NCBI RefSeq assembly: GCF_022539665.2
Contig: NC_081339.1
Location: forward strand, 1,922,001 to 1,986,000
Direction: 5' to 3'
DNA length: 64,000 nt
Source: Daphnia carinata
Taxonomy: Eukaryota > Arthropoda > Branchiopoda > Diplostraca > Daphniidae
Under the pieces are notes generated by a model that was given only the letters and a program-made list of their open reading frames with translations, was not told the origin of the DNA and searched no databases. The translations under genes and the position numbers were made by a program. The stretch's first letter is position 1; each line of letters starts with the position of its first letter. Shown piece after piece: positions 49,401 through 61,966 of this stretch.

Positions 49401-50349
49401 AGAGCTTTGACTTTACTTCATCAGACCTAAAATAGCCCAGGATAAAACACCCGTTTAAACAATCTATTAAGAATTGGAGCCTTTCTTATCTCAGTTGAAT
49501 TATGAAAATGTTCGTTCTTCAAAGGATTGATCTACAAACAACAGCAAGTTCCACTGTTTCCCTATCTGCTTTACTGCAGCAGCCAAACGTAAGGAGAAAA
49601 AGACAAAAAAACAAAATGAGCGTAGCTACTCACACAGACCTCCATTTAGCTTCCGATTGTACCCAAATTATTTCACATACACGAAGCATTCAGTTTTGTC
49701 CAATGGGCTTATAATATTCGGGGGCTCTAGATGCCGCATCAGAGTTTGGGCTTGCCGTAAGATAGGCTTATATCAACTAATCTTACCCTTCGCACAGTAC
49801 CCGTTTATAACTGCTTTACCCGCCTGATTATCGATAGCTGAGCAATGATAGCTGAATCACAACAGCGACAAAAAAAAATGTTCGTTAATGTGACACAATC
49901 GACCACTTGTTTTCTGAAATGAACCGATACATGAACTATTTCCATCTGAAAATGCATATCAGACTTTACACTATAACACGACTGGCGGCTCTTATAGCCC
50001 TAGATAGGCTCATCGAGTTTGATATACGTTTGGGAATGGTATAGCTCATAGGCCTAGCAGGCAAAAGGTCTCCTTAGAAAGACAAAAAAAAAACAAGGAA
50101 ACACTTATAAAAAAACGCCAGTCTGTTTTGTAGCCCTCTTTCTTAAATACCTTTCTAATTACCTTTAGTGTCTCTGCGACCTCTTGTCTGGAGCCAGACC
50201 GATTTCAGATGCGAAAGTCGCAGACAACAACTGCATCCCAGTCTAAAAACTTCAAAAGGAAAACGGTTTGTGTAGACTATACAGTATATATATACATATA
50301 AACGGAGAGATAACGTTTCTTTTTTTTTGTAGTCGAACGGATATAGGAT

Positions 50350-50355
50350 TTTATT
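50350..50355 (-). terminator. Polyadenylation signal AATAAA for the Not homeobox gene
   Basis: The minus-strand AATAAA lies 133 bases past the stop codon at 50488. Confidence 0.55.
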
Positions 50356-50487
50356 ACGTTAGACTTTTGCTCTTTCCGGAGCCACGGTGAACATATGTAC
50401 AAGTGAAATGGATAATGATATAGCATCTACATCGATTTTGAACAAAGACAACAGAAAATGAAAAAAAAAAACAAAAAAAAGCAAGTC

Positions 50488-51677
50488 TTAATCGGAAAAT
50501 GATTCCGAGTGGTCGTCGTCGGCTGCATTGGCCGACCTGAGATGATGATGTGCTAGTTGGTCTTGCGATAAATGCTGCTGGTCTTCGTGCTGACGCCAGT
50601 TGACCAATTTCATCTGTTGAGATTCTAGGTGCTGCTTGCGCCACTTGATGCGTCGGTTCTGGAACCAGACCTTCACTTGAGATTCCGACAGGCGGAGACT
50701 GGCGGCCAATACCAATCTCTCCGGGCCGACCATATACTGTTGGCGGGCGAATTCCGCTTCCAGCCGCTCCAATTGCTCGGCGCTAAAGATGGTTCGAACC
50801 CGTTTGGCTCTCGGAGAAGACGATGATGCGGGCAACGAAGACGCGCATGACAGCAACATCGACGGCGGAGAAGATTGCGGTGAATCTGATGGCGACATTT
50901 GCTGCTGCTGGCAACCTGGTGATCCGCTTCGGCGATGTTCTGCAAACAAACACAGAAATAGAGAACGTATTTATTAAAAATTTGTACGCAGGCAAATGTG
51001 AAATCGGATGTTATTTTCCGCTTGCAAAACTCGAGACTTCAGTGAGAAGTTTTCGCGAAGATGGCCGATGGAAATACGGAGACGCTTGAATGATATATTT
51101 GACACATACCTTGCGAGGAGAAATATTTGGCGGCATCGGCGGACTCGAAACAGGAGGCGGCGAACTCCTCGAGGCCGAGGATAGCATCGATTGTGAATGA
51201 TTTACTCCTTTTTTGGTTGGCAGCAAGAGGTTCCGGCTGAACAAGTTGACGTTTGTTGGCGTTGGTTGCAGTTGGCGAGCGATCACCCGCGTTTGTTGTG
51301 CAAAAATCCAATGGAAACGCCGTGGAAAAATCGGGGCTCGTATCTGTCACCGAATGGGGGGAATCCGGTTGCAGAAGTGGATGATTCGTGAAATTGTTCG
51401 TGACCGACGATTGTGGGGAAAATGACGGCGAGTAGGTCGGCGTTGTCGGCGTGAGTGGCGAGCAGCGCGATGGATACTTTGACGTCACGTTGGACATCTC
51501 GTTCATTTGGCCGAGGGACAGAGAAGCTAAAGCAGAGCTGTAGGCAGCCCAAGTGGACGTCGAAGGCCACAAATTAAGCGGCTCGATCGCAACACGCTTG
51601 TTAGACGATGCCACAACTGATGATTGTTGCTGAATCCAAGTCGTTGGTGAAACCGGTGAACTGGCTGAAGAAGACAT
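50488..51677 (-). CDS. Not: Not (NOTO) family homeobox transcription factor
   Basis: Two exons (51677-51110, 50939-50488) give 339 residues. The homeodomain (about residues 234-293) is encoded wholly in exon 2: [19 protein letters not shown], then [20 protein letters not shown] and [16 protein letters not shown]. The QQYMVG..R and RRIKWRKQ combinations, with Gln50, match Not/NOTO rather than Emx or Vax, which read NHYVVG/RTKYKRQ and CQYVVG/RTKQKK. Exon 1 is Ser/Thr/Pro-rich and carries [13 protein letters not shown], an engrailed-homology-1 (Groucho-binding) type motif, suggesting a repressor. In vertebrates Not specifies notochord; arthropod relatives are expressed in neural cells. It stands alone, with about 11 kb of gene-poor sequence downstream and 3 kb upstream. 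Confidence 0.93.
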
Positions 51678-51820
51678 ATTGTTTGTTTTTTTCTCCTGGC
51701 TCTATCTTGTTAAACTTTAGCGGTGATTGAGAAAGGACCAGTAAGTGCAGAGGAACTTTTGCAGAGTAACTTTTGGAAACTGCGTAGCCGAATGAACGTC
51801 CAGTAGCTCGCTGACAGTTC

Positions 51821-51826
51821 TTTATA
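51821..51826 (-). promoter_or_regulatory. TATA box of the Not homeobox gene
   Basis: A minus-strand TATAAA lies about 145 bases upstream of the ATG at 51677, which would leave a 5' leader of roughly 115 bases. Confidence 0.55.
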
Positions 51827-54614
51827 CATGGAGGAATGGTGCGGTGTGGTCTATAGACTCTAGAGGCACCTCCCTTTCACCTATCCCATCCTCTATGGGA
51901 GGGCAGGGGCGGGATATGTTTGCTTGACGGGCAGTAGAGTGGGACCAACTAAAAAACGGTTCAGCCTTTCGTCCGGAAGCACGCGAGGGCGTGTACTCCG
52001 CCGGAGCCAATAAGAAGTGAAATACTTGTCTGTGAACCTCTATGCTGAAAACTCAATGAGCATGGTTGTTTGCATTCGAGGAACGAAGACAGACTGTGTG
52101 GTCCTTGCAGTGCGAAATCGTATTTTGACAATTGCTAATCGATCTGGTTTCCGTTCGTAGTTTCTTCGCAGTTTGCTTTTGGATTCATCGCATTTCGCCA
52201 TGGATAATTGGAATAAATTGCGATAAAGTATTCGCTCTTTGTCGAATATAACGTGGTAGTTAAGGTATGCTGTAAACATGAAGAATAATAATAATTAGCG
52301 CAGAGTGTTGTATAATGCACAAGAAAATGCATTTGAGGGATAGATGAAATGCCGCTGATGTATTTTGGCCTTTGGATCATTCAAACACAGAAGCAAGTCG
52401 ACCAGAAATGTTCTAATTACGCCGGACCGTTTGGAACAAATAGCGGACTCTCGCACCCCATATTGCACGGCCACTGCTGAGAAATTCATTATATTCTGTT
52501 GGCCAGCAATGGCGCGGTCAGCATCGTATCATGCTTGACTGTGTCAATTAGATGGAACACGATGAAGGCGGTCGCCGTCATAGCCTACTGTATCATTTGA
52601 TGCAAGCATTACGAAATGCTGCCCCATGTTCTACAGATATTAGGTCTAGTTGCTATTAGAAACAATTCTGCTGATTAAACGATAAAGTCAGCAGATAGAC
52701 CTACATACAAGGACGGATAGTACAAAGTTACAAATGGCAACAAAAAAAATGGTTTTTCGGCTCATTTTGAGAGCGCTTTAATCGTCGCCTTCCGAAGAGG
52801 GATTGGCACCAATAATCCACTCGTACATCTTACAAAGTTAACTTTGAATGCGAAGAGCGATAAAAGAACCTTGGTTGAGGGATACTGGTAAAGGCTATGA
52901 TCCTTAGCTCAAAGGCTTAATAAGGAAATAGTGATTAAAATCAACCATTTTACCACCAATCAGTCAACAATCATTCGAAAAATCATTAAAAACAAGAATC
53001 GCTTAATTTTCACTAGAAATATTGCAAATTTTGCACGGATTTCAATTTAAGTAACAAAAATGCCAACGGTTCCTCTTGTTTAAAACAAACAAAAATCACC
53101 TCTGAAATTTATTCGAAATCATTGCCTCAAAAGTCTTTTATTAATTGCTGAAAATGGATCGAGGTTGAAAACTTGAGACGCAAACTGCATAAGACTAAAC
53201 TTTCTCTATGCCGTTTATGTTAATTGATATAGTTATGTAGACGAAATTCAAAAACTTTGGTTTGATTTTTTGTAACAGTTCTCAATCCCCGGCTTGGTCG
53301 ATTGCCTAGGGAAGTGGTTACCCAGGGAAAAGATTTTTTTATTCTGGAAGCACTTGACTCTTGTTTTTCTGAGTTTCCCTAAATTTACAAATTGACGCTC
53401 AAGTTTTCTTTGTTGACCGTCTCAAATAATTCTGTCTAAACATGCATAGAAATAATAGAGAAGAAGCGATACGGCACATGCCGTGCTGTATGTCTGAGTA
53501 GTCTACCGTGACGTCACCCCTCAGGAAGTGGTTGACTGCTGTGTACGGAAGAGTAGCAGAGTGTGGAAACAAGACGAAACAAAGACGAGAGCTTTAATAT
53601 ATATCCTATCTTCTTCATATTATATCAAAAAGCGCTTGAACATATTTCCTTTCTTGATTTCTCACGCTGATTCCGTAACGTCGCAAACTCGCACGTATCG
53701 GATTTCTACATCCACTAGCATCATGTCAAAAGAGACTTGCTTGTTGTAGAAACAGTTTTCTACGTTTCCTTTCTTTCACAATTTGAGATTTACATTTACT
53801 CAATGAAAATCCGTCAAAAAATAGACAGAGACGGAGATCAGTTTTAAAATGCACTCTGAAACTTCCGTTGACGGACAGTGCGTTGGTTATGATAACACCA
53901 AAGTTTTAGTAACCAAAGCCTTTACCTGTGACACTACCCAGAAAATGTTGGCAAGATAATAGAATACTTAACCACTGAAACGAAAAAAGAAAAGGATTAT
54001 GTTTTGTAATAGTACGGACTACTTTTTTCCTTTGTCTTTAATTCAGGCCTGTCAATGGTATACACCGATTAGTCCTACGTTTGTTCACCTTTATACCTTT
54101 ATTCCAATGAATAAGCAAGTAGTTACGGTTTATGGTTCATATGGCTTGGCTCCTGACTTAAAGATCTTGGCACATGTCGCATGGTAGATACCGAAAATGA
54201 TACCACTTTGCAAGTTAAGATGTCAGAATCCCTGTACTACAATTATACCAGGATCCTACCACAATAGCAGATAATGAAAAGAAGTGTTGCTTATCAGATG
54301 ATAAATCATGAAATCAATTCTGTGCTTTCACTACTATTAGGGTCACAGGTCTAATGGTGTGTTAGCTTAAGATTAGCAAAATTTCCTTAAAGAGGTTTTC
54401 GTTTTCCCCGACGTGTTCATGCAAAAATATTCCATTAAGCCATAGGTAACGGCATTTAATTATAGAACTATTTTTGGTTGTTATTCATATATTCGAACTC
54501 TCCAGCTATACTTGCATCATTCTTCCAGTATCTTATGTGACTTGAATACCTTATGCGCAACGATTTTAATATTTTGCCTGCATTAACAATACGTCACAAT
54601 AAAAAGGCTGTACA
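51827..54614. other. Non-coding spacer upstream of the Not gene
   Basis: No supported gene. Short open frames (52040-52489, 53528-53749, 53999-54187) lack splice sites or motifs. Confidence 0.5.
53509..53516. promoter_or_regulatory. Palindromic CRE, TGACGTCA
   Basis: This is a second full CREB/ATF site, about 1.8 kb upstream of the Not start codon. Functional relevance is inference. Confidence 0.35.
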
Positions 54615-54620
54615 TTTATT
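54615..54620 (-). terminator. Polyadenylation signal AATAAA for the Abraxas-like gene
   Basis: The minus-strand AATAAA lies 108 bases past the stop at 54728. Confidence 0.6.
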
Positions 54621-54727
54621 CGCTGGGCACACACATTGATTATATTATGGTTAGCCAGTTTCACATATGATATGAGTGAAGTATTCTAGGTCAACTTCAA
54701 ATTCAATCGATGAATTTCTTAAGATAT

Positions 54728-56352
54728 TTAATATTCTTGCGAAGACGTTTTAGACGGAGAGGCGCTTTGATCAGATGAGCTGTGAAATGCTGTTGACGGT
54801 ATTGAAGTTTCCGAAGCATCATTTCTCTCTTGAATGCACAAAGACGAAAGTTTACCACGATTTCGAAGACTCGATGCTAGAGAAGGAAGGGAATTATTTG
54901 GCAATCGGCCCTCTGCTGAAACATCTTTTTGGTCATCGTTCGTTTCCATTGAGCTCGCACCGCTACTCTCCGCTTCTTCCAAACTAGCAATCTGAAGTTC
55001 TACTTGTGCAATTTCTGAGCGAATTTTAACTATCCTTTCCAATGCCTCTGTCAGGTAGTTGTGAGCAGTTTCGGTAACGGCCTCAATGAGTTTTTCATCA
55101 GTCAACCTATCAAGTCAAGAGAGATATGTTTCAATCAATGACAAGATCAGGAAAGATGGAAAAGCAAGTACCCCTTATTTTTATGTGGTTCTTCAAACAA
55201 TGACAGTAGGCCAGGCTCAAGCGTAGGCAATGATCTATATGCAGATTTTTTGGAGAGACTCGCTCCCTGATTCCAGTTGAGGATAGATCCAACTAAAGGG
55301 AGCCACTTTCTATAGTGAAGAAATATGCAGAAGAAAATTGCATTGTAATAACATTTGTAACACCACATGAAGTTTGGTTCAACAAGAAAATGGAAAAGAA
55401 ACAACTGTACCTTTTTGTGTTATCAAACTGAAAGAACTTGGCCTGAAATTCACGCGTAATGCTAACCTGATTAATCATATCTTGAACTAAGACAAATATA
55501 AATCTTTGTGCAGAATTTTTGTTGAAATGTTCATTTAGCTTCGTGTGCAAGGCTGTTTCACGAAAAGATGGTTTGAGTTGGCAATTCTTTCTGCCACTGA
55601 ACCAGCCTACAACAATAGAATCACCCTGAAATTTAAAAAATATGTATACATAAATATTGTTTGAGTACTAAATAATAAACAATGGTAATATCGTTACTTG
55701 GTTTGGAATCAATGTCTCATTTTCAAATGAATCAAATAGTTTTGGAGTTAATGAACAAGGGAAGACCCCAGAAACTCCTAAAGCAAAAATATATGTTACA
55801 ACACATTATGAATTAGGAAAACACATTTGAATTTTTAGCATTATCATTATGCAATTAATAGTTTCTTTTCTTTTACAAAAATATTCTTTGGGATAAAAAG
55901 AACTTGTTGTCCTCGTTTTTTCCTTTTTCGAAGGAGGAAGAATTTAAAAAAAAAGAAGAGGCACACCGATTAATTTATTCCAACCCCCGCCAAGATATTT
56001 TGCCAAAAATTTCTTAGACGTAATCAGCAGCTATACAACATATGATAAAGTTGAGAAGAAAAAAGTACTTTAAATAAATACAGGACTTCCACAAATGAGT
56101 GTTACATATGCCAACTCACTTATGATTGTTTCTTGTTTAACATAATGTTCACTTGAATCTGAGATTGTTTCAACCTGCTGTTCTTCAAATCTTCCAAGAA
56201 GAAATCCTTCCTGCAAGGACATAATATTTAGTTTAGAAACTAGATATTTATTGAAGTTCATGTTAATACTAGACTTTTACTTTCAAGCGTGATGAGACTG
56301 AAAAATTGAGAAATGAAAGAGCTGGGCCCGTGATTTGTACAGAATAGTTCAT
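54728..56352 (-). CDS. Abraxas-family (FAM175/ABRO1) MPN-minus scaffold protein
   Basis: Six exons (56352-56281, 56210-56120, 55777-55698, 55625-55411, 55309-55172, 55106-54728) join in phase to 324 residues. The N-terminal half is an MPN-minus fold: QEGFLLGRFEEQQ, ETISDSS, then IVVGWFSGRKNCQ and SFRETALHTKL align with Abraxas 1/2. A C-terminal helix with EALERIVKIRSEIAQVELQI is the expected coiled coil that pairs with the BRCC36 deubiquitinase. Such proteins scaffold BRCC36, a K63-linkage-specific deubiquitinase, in the nuclear BRCA1-A or cytoplasmic BRISC complex. The chain ends SASPSKTSSQEY and lacks the terminal SPxF motif that Abraxas 1 uses to bind BRCA1. An ABRO1/BRISC-like role is therefore the better guess. 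It is shorter than human homologs (about 410 residues) because the tail is short. Confidence 0.85.
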
Positions 56353-57737
56353 GTTTTAAACCTATGATGGCCTGCTCTGCACTAGGACTACTGGACTAGT
56401 AATAACTATTTCGTTAATCTACAAAAAAAAACATTGTCAAGGCATTATTTTAGTACTGTATATATTGTGTACTTGGAACGTGGAACGGTACGGCGTGGAA
56501 ATTTATTTTGGAAATGGGCGATCGGCGACGAAAAATCATGCTATCCTTCGACAACTATACGATTAATGTTCGCCGATATGATAGGGCTGTGACGAAGGGG
56601 CGGGATGAGAAATATCGAAAATTCGTTTGACGTCGTTTTTGAATGGCCTTAAGAGTTTTTCAGAGATTTTTGTTTATCTTTCGATGACTATAAATGGAAT
56701 ATCAATTTGAACATTTCATTCAGCCGTTTGTACAAGACATAAATGGGTTGGATGTCTTCTGTAGTGAATGACACTTTACGTTAGTAGAAAACTTTTTGGA
56801 TTGATTATCAAGCAGAAGAATTTAAATTGCGTTTGAAGTTTTTTTTGCGGACATCGTTGCCATTTTTCGTTTTGAATTTACTTTGTATCTCTTAGAAAAA
56901 GTCACAATTGAATATAGGTACCGTTCATTCTCCACTAGCCTACGTCGCCCTGACTTCTCATAGAATAAGATGACGCAACGGTACGTTAGTCTACACGTGG
57001 CCTTTTTTTTATATTTATTTGATTTCTTTTTTGTGGCTGAGCTCAGGAAATAGCCACACGAGTTTAAAAGGCACAGGTCTCTTGTCAATCTCGTCGACTA
57101 CGTTACGCGGGCCTTGTCTTGTCAGCTCTCTGAACATTTAAAATAGTGTTTACAGGATAATGTTCCCTATTTAATGGAACTTTAAGAAAGACGAGTGAAA
57201 TGAGTTGCAGGCTAGAAATTACTCGTTCAATTTCATCTCGATAGGTTTCGAATATGAGCTAATTCTGTGCAAACCATAGGGCACAGCTTTTTTTTCTCTA
57301 CTTCTTCAGCTCGTCATAGTTGAAAGCAAATTATTCTGCCTCAGATTTTTCTTAGCTGGAGAAAGGGGATTGACATCACGTTTGCTTTAGAGTACCTAAT
57401 ACAGATGGTCTCTCGAAGATATTACCTCAAGAATAATAAGTTCCTTTATACATTGACGGATTAAATTTAACGGTCAGCTTGAAACAAAAATGTGCAAAGA
57501 GCCAAACACTTTACAAACCTTTTTTCTCAATTTTGGCAACTTCAAACCTGTTACCTTTACTTAGATAGGAAAAGATGAATCAAATAAAACGGAAAGCCTG
57601 CTGTTTTCGAACAGTTTGTTGATATAGGTAGGGTAGAAAACCTTTGCACAAAATATACATGTTTTCAGTACCATCACTGAAAGACCAATGCAAGGGATAG
57701 CGGGGCAGGAGGAGGGTATACATTGACCATAGGTCAC
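56353..57737. other. Spacer between the Abraxas-like gene and PERK
   Basis: No gene supported. It should hold the promoter of the leftward Abraxas-like gene and the 3' UTR of PERK. Confidence 0.5.
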
Positions 57738-60700
57738 TCAGGAATTACTACTAGTGGAAGAAGTCCGCGTCGTGCTACGAGGGCGTACTAAGCTAAAGTG
57801 TAAGTATTCCGGAATGTCCACCATCGGGTCCTTGATAAATTATCGAAACCGTGAGTAGATTGTAAGACATGTTTATGAGTAGAAGTTGAACTTTATTTCA
57901 CCTGAAAATTTTTTAGTGGTGTAGACGATCGAATACCATAGGTAGTCGGCCTTTCATCAGGATTTCGGGAAAGCATCTTACGTAATAGTACCGCCTGTAA
58001 ATTAAATGGACGTTACTAAACTGTAGCAGCAACGATGCACTACATTGTAAAAAGGTATAAATGGGACGGAATTACTTCTTCCGGATATTTCTCGATGAAT
58101 CCTTGCGGGAACCTCAGTTTCCGTAGCTGGGAAATGACAGTTACCTGATTTTAGGTAAAAAAAAATCCATATTTATATTGAAAATATCACGTTATACGTT
58201 TCATACCTGTTCCATCTGTGTAGTAAGGGGCCAAAGCAACTCTACCAAAATTAAGCCAAGGGAATAAATATCTACTTTGTGATTGTATGGTTTGCCTTCA
58301 ATTTGCTCAGGACTCATGTACATCTGTGTCCCGACTTGGTCAGTGTGAGTACGCTGGAATGGTGTAAACCCAATACCGCAATTAGCGTTTCCGTCAGGAG
58401 ACATAGGCGAATACATGCAAGCCTCTTCGGCCATCGCAGTAACTAATCCGAAGTCACCTATCTTTATGGCCCCATCAGGAGCAAAGAAGATATTTGAGGG
58501 TTTTAAATCTCGATGAATCAGACCCTATATATATAAAAGAGAATGAAATAAGATAAGATATTTTATTTACTTTTATAATTACCTGAAGGTGAACATATTC
58601 CACTGCTCGAACAATTTCGTTGAACATCTGCAGAACTTGATACGTATCACGGTGAGTCACATGCGCACGCAACCATTCACGTAAACTTTCTTTACGACAA
58701 AGTTGCATTTGTATAAAGAGAAACATTTTCGCTTCTGGCCCAGGGCGATTACGACTTTTCAGCAGATTTTTTTGACGGCTCTTCATCATGGAACGGCTAC
58801 CTCCCAACGGTTTTCTCATAACTGCATAACTGCCTTCCGGGTCACGTGCACTGGTATTTTTGGAACATATCTCTGATGTTTCATCTTCAAAATTTAACCC
58901 ACTGGAAGAATTTTTTCTTTTGCGACTAGAATCTTCGAACACCACATCAAATGAGTCGTCCGTCAGCGACCGACGTCTCAGATCGATTGAGTCGATCTGC
59001 TTCGACAATCGAAATTGATCAATTGTAGATTTGTTGTTTGAAAATCCAAAACCATCGGAACTGTATGGTTCGATTTTCGATATGCAACTGTCTTCTCCTG
59101 TGTTGAAAGGAGTAGGTCCAGTTACTGATTCACTATTAATCCATGCTACGTCTTGAGATTCCTGCCAACCAGGTGGTGGGCATTCTATCCAAGCGTGAAA
59201 ATATCTCACAATATGAGGATTGTCGAGCTTTGCCAATGCCTTTTCATTGGAAAATGATGCATATGCCACAGGTTCATTAAAATTAAATAACAATTAAATA
59301 AAAACATTAATGATTATTTTATACCTTAACTTCGCGCATGACTTTTTCCCTAGCTTCTTCGCTGTTTGGAAGTTGAATGCGTTTCACTGCATAGTGACAA
59401 TCATCTAGCCGATTGCGAACTTCAAATACTAACCCAAAGCCACCTCTTCCGAGGCATTGAATCGGTTCGAAATCTGTAAGATAGCGGGACACGAATGCAG
59501 CTGGGCCACTGCCAACGTTAAGCTGTGCTGGGGCTTGTTGAACGACCACCGATTTCATCGATTCGTCGCGTGCTTCTTCTCCAATTTCGATGGCAGGGTT
59601 ATTCAAAAACGTTGCACCGTCACCCGTAGTATCAGGTGTAGTAAGACGAGCCAACGGAGGAACTATTGCACTGATGTGACGATGAAGCTCTACTGCCCAT
59701 CTGTGCTGTAAGAATTTAACTACCTGTAACTCCAACAGCAACATGTATGATTAAAGGAACACCAGAGTAAAAATATAGAATTTGAATAGTGTCACGCTCA
59801 CCTGTCTCGTTATAACCATATGAAAGACGAAAGCAGTCAACAAGCTAATAAAAACCACTTCACGCCACCAAAACCATAACGATACGATGACTATATGGAC
59901 CGGAGTATGTCTTCCACCTTCCCAAAGCTCCTCTTCATCATCTTCGATGTGACCGGAATAGTTATCTTGAATTGTTGGTCTTTTAGCTTTCTTGGGTATT
60001 TTGCTCTCTTCAAATAAATAAAACCCTCGATCTACAGATCAAAGAAAAATACATAAATGAATCTATTTCATGGTAGTCCATTGTCTACCGTAGGGATGGT
60101 CAGTCGAATGGCGAACCACCAGAGCAGTAAGTTTTGGATCATTATCTTCTTTAGCATGCTTTTCGATATCTGCTTCGTTCTTGTCCTCGACAGGGGCCAC
60201 AGTGGACGTGGCGAAACGGCCAGGTCGGCCTGGGTAAGCCAATAAAGATGTTTTTGCAGTTAAGGGTTGCCATGGTACCCGAAGAGACGATAATGCACTA
60301 TCGGGAAACAAAAACTTTATTTGCTGGCATATTTGAAGATGTTTATGTTTACCACCTTAAGGAAGTACTTGGGTTTCCACCTGTCGCGTGTCTCGATTGT
60401 TCCGTAAGTGTGAAATCCGTCATACGAGCACTTTCTTGCACATATAGCTGGTTATTGTGGATACCGACATAAAGAAGAGGGGACGCAATCGCCGTGGCGT
60501 CTTCATGAACGTCCGGCTGACTTTCCAGGGCTGGGACAAAGTTTGGATTAAACAAGTCAACAGGCGTCAAGATCCCTCCTAGTAACATCCATCGTTAAGT
60601 TTTCTTTTTCCAACACTCAACATTAAAATCCACCTATTAATTTCCATACGTGGACAACTGGACTATCAAACTTGTGTTTCCACAAAATCTGGCCAGGACG

Positions 60701-61966
60701 CTCCGAATGAATGGCACAAACAACTCCATCTGGGACAATAACCTACGCGTCAAAAATTTACGTAATGAAGCACTATTGCTTTAAACTTGTACGCGAAATA
60801 CTTTGAATTCCACCGGAAACTGTTTCAACATATCGGTGGTTGATTGTGCTTGTACGTAAGCTTCCTCCGTTGAATGATTAAAAACACATTCCACTTGTTC
60901 TTTTGTAGTCTCGATGTTTTCAGATTTACATCTCGAGAATGCTATAAAAAAGGATTGTTTCTAAGTAAATCATTATGTAATTATAAATAATTCAATCTCC
61001 TACAATCGGCATGGGTATGAATGAGAGATGCCTCATGTCGACCGACACTAAAATTCCACCGTTCTGTTCCAGTTCGCGGCTCTATCGCACGAACGATTTG
61101 GCTGTGCCTTCTTAGAACAAGGAATTCGTTGCTTGTTCCAGCTTCCGCCGGTTCTACATGGCAACCATCGGCAGAGCACATATACTGGAGACGCCCAGTA
61201 TGTACGTCAACACCGTAAGTTCTAACTTCTTTGCCACCTGAAATTTCGATGTTCAAATAAATGATAATTTTTTTTGCAGAGCAATCAAGTTATGAATACC
61301 AGTAATGAGAAGGTCATCTGCTGCATGGTATGATGAGTGCAAAAGTGAATCAGCTGATATAGGTATAGGCTCTATACCTTCACCATCAAATTTATACAAT
61401 CCTCCATCCAGAGAGGGTATTAGTCTTACAAGTTTTCCATGGCTATTTAGTTCCACTTTAGATATACTAGATGATAGAAGACTACCAGGCCCAGTCTCAA
61501 TTTTCCACAATACATTGCCTTCGTCAGATGCATCAAGGGCAGAAAGGGTGCCATCCAATGTGCTCACAAGAAGGAGATGACTAGAACAGAAATGACACTG
61601 AATCAGTTTTTGTACATATATTATTGCTGATTTAACCCAAGTTTACCTCTTTTTAGTTGTATTTTTAATAAGAGTACTTGATTCTATATAGTGAGGCAGT
61701 GATGTGTGAGAATCCTCATCATCATCTGAATCAATTACATCGTCCCAGTAGTGGTCAGTGTTCTCTTGATTCAATGGCTCCAACAAAGATTTCTCTTTTC
61801 TAAGAACAAAATTTTCCTGTGGGTTAACTTTCTCATCTTGAAATGAATTTTCAAGGTCTTCTAACTCCAGAGTGTTTTCTTGCTTTGCACCAGATATAAA
61901 TGCTGTACCCAATACGAACACAACGGTGAATGTCGCAACTACCAAAAACTTAGTCAGTGTCACCAT
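57738..61966 (-). CDS. EIF2AK3: PERK/PEK, ER-stress eIF2-alpha kinase, with one frame break
   Basis: Thirteen exons: 61966-61647, 61580-61300, 61237-61004, 60941-60793, 60742-60634, 60578-60089, 60031-59802, 59723-59325, 59239-58583, 58524-58207, 58144-58076, 57994-57902, 57830-57738. The start [18 protein letters not shown] is a signal peptide. The luminal stress-sensing beta-propeller follows ([25 protein letters not shown]), then a membrane helix near [16 protein letters not shown]. The kinase begins near residue 689: [64 protein letters not shown] Ser-rich insert splits the N-lobe, as in PERK. Activated PERK phosphorylates eIF2-alpha and lowers translation during ER stress. One surplus base lies in exon 6 near 60357-60362; corrected, the sum is 1,146 residues plus stop (human 1,116). 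Confidence 0.95.

Larger units (their letters stand above)
39244..50349. other. 11-kb gene-poor region downstream of the Not homeobox gene
   Basis: I found no exon chain with motifs or consistent splice phases on either strand. The stretch contains simple repeats, many TA-rich tracts, a C16 run, a CA/TA microsatellite and scattered short open frames of low-complexity composition. Because it borders a developmental transcription factor, it may hold enhancers or non-coding transcripts. That is inference only. Confidence 0.5.
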
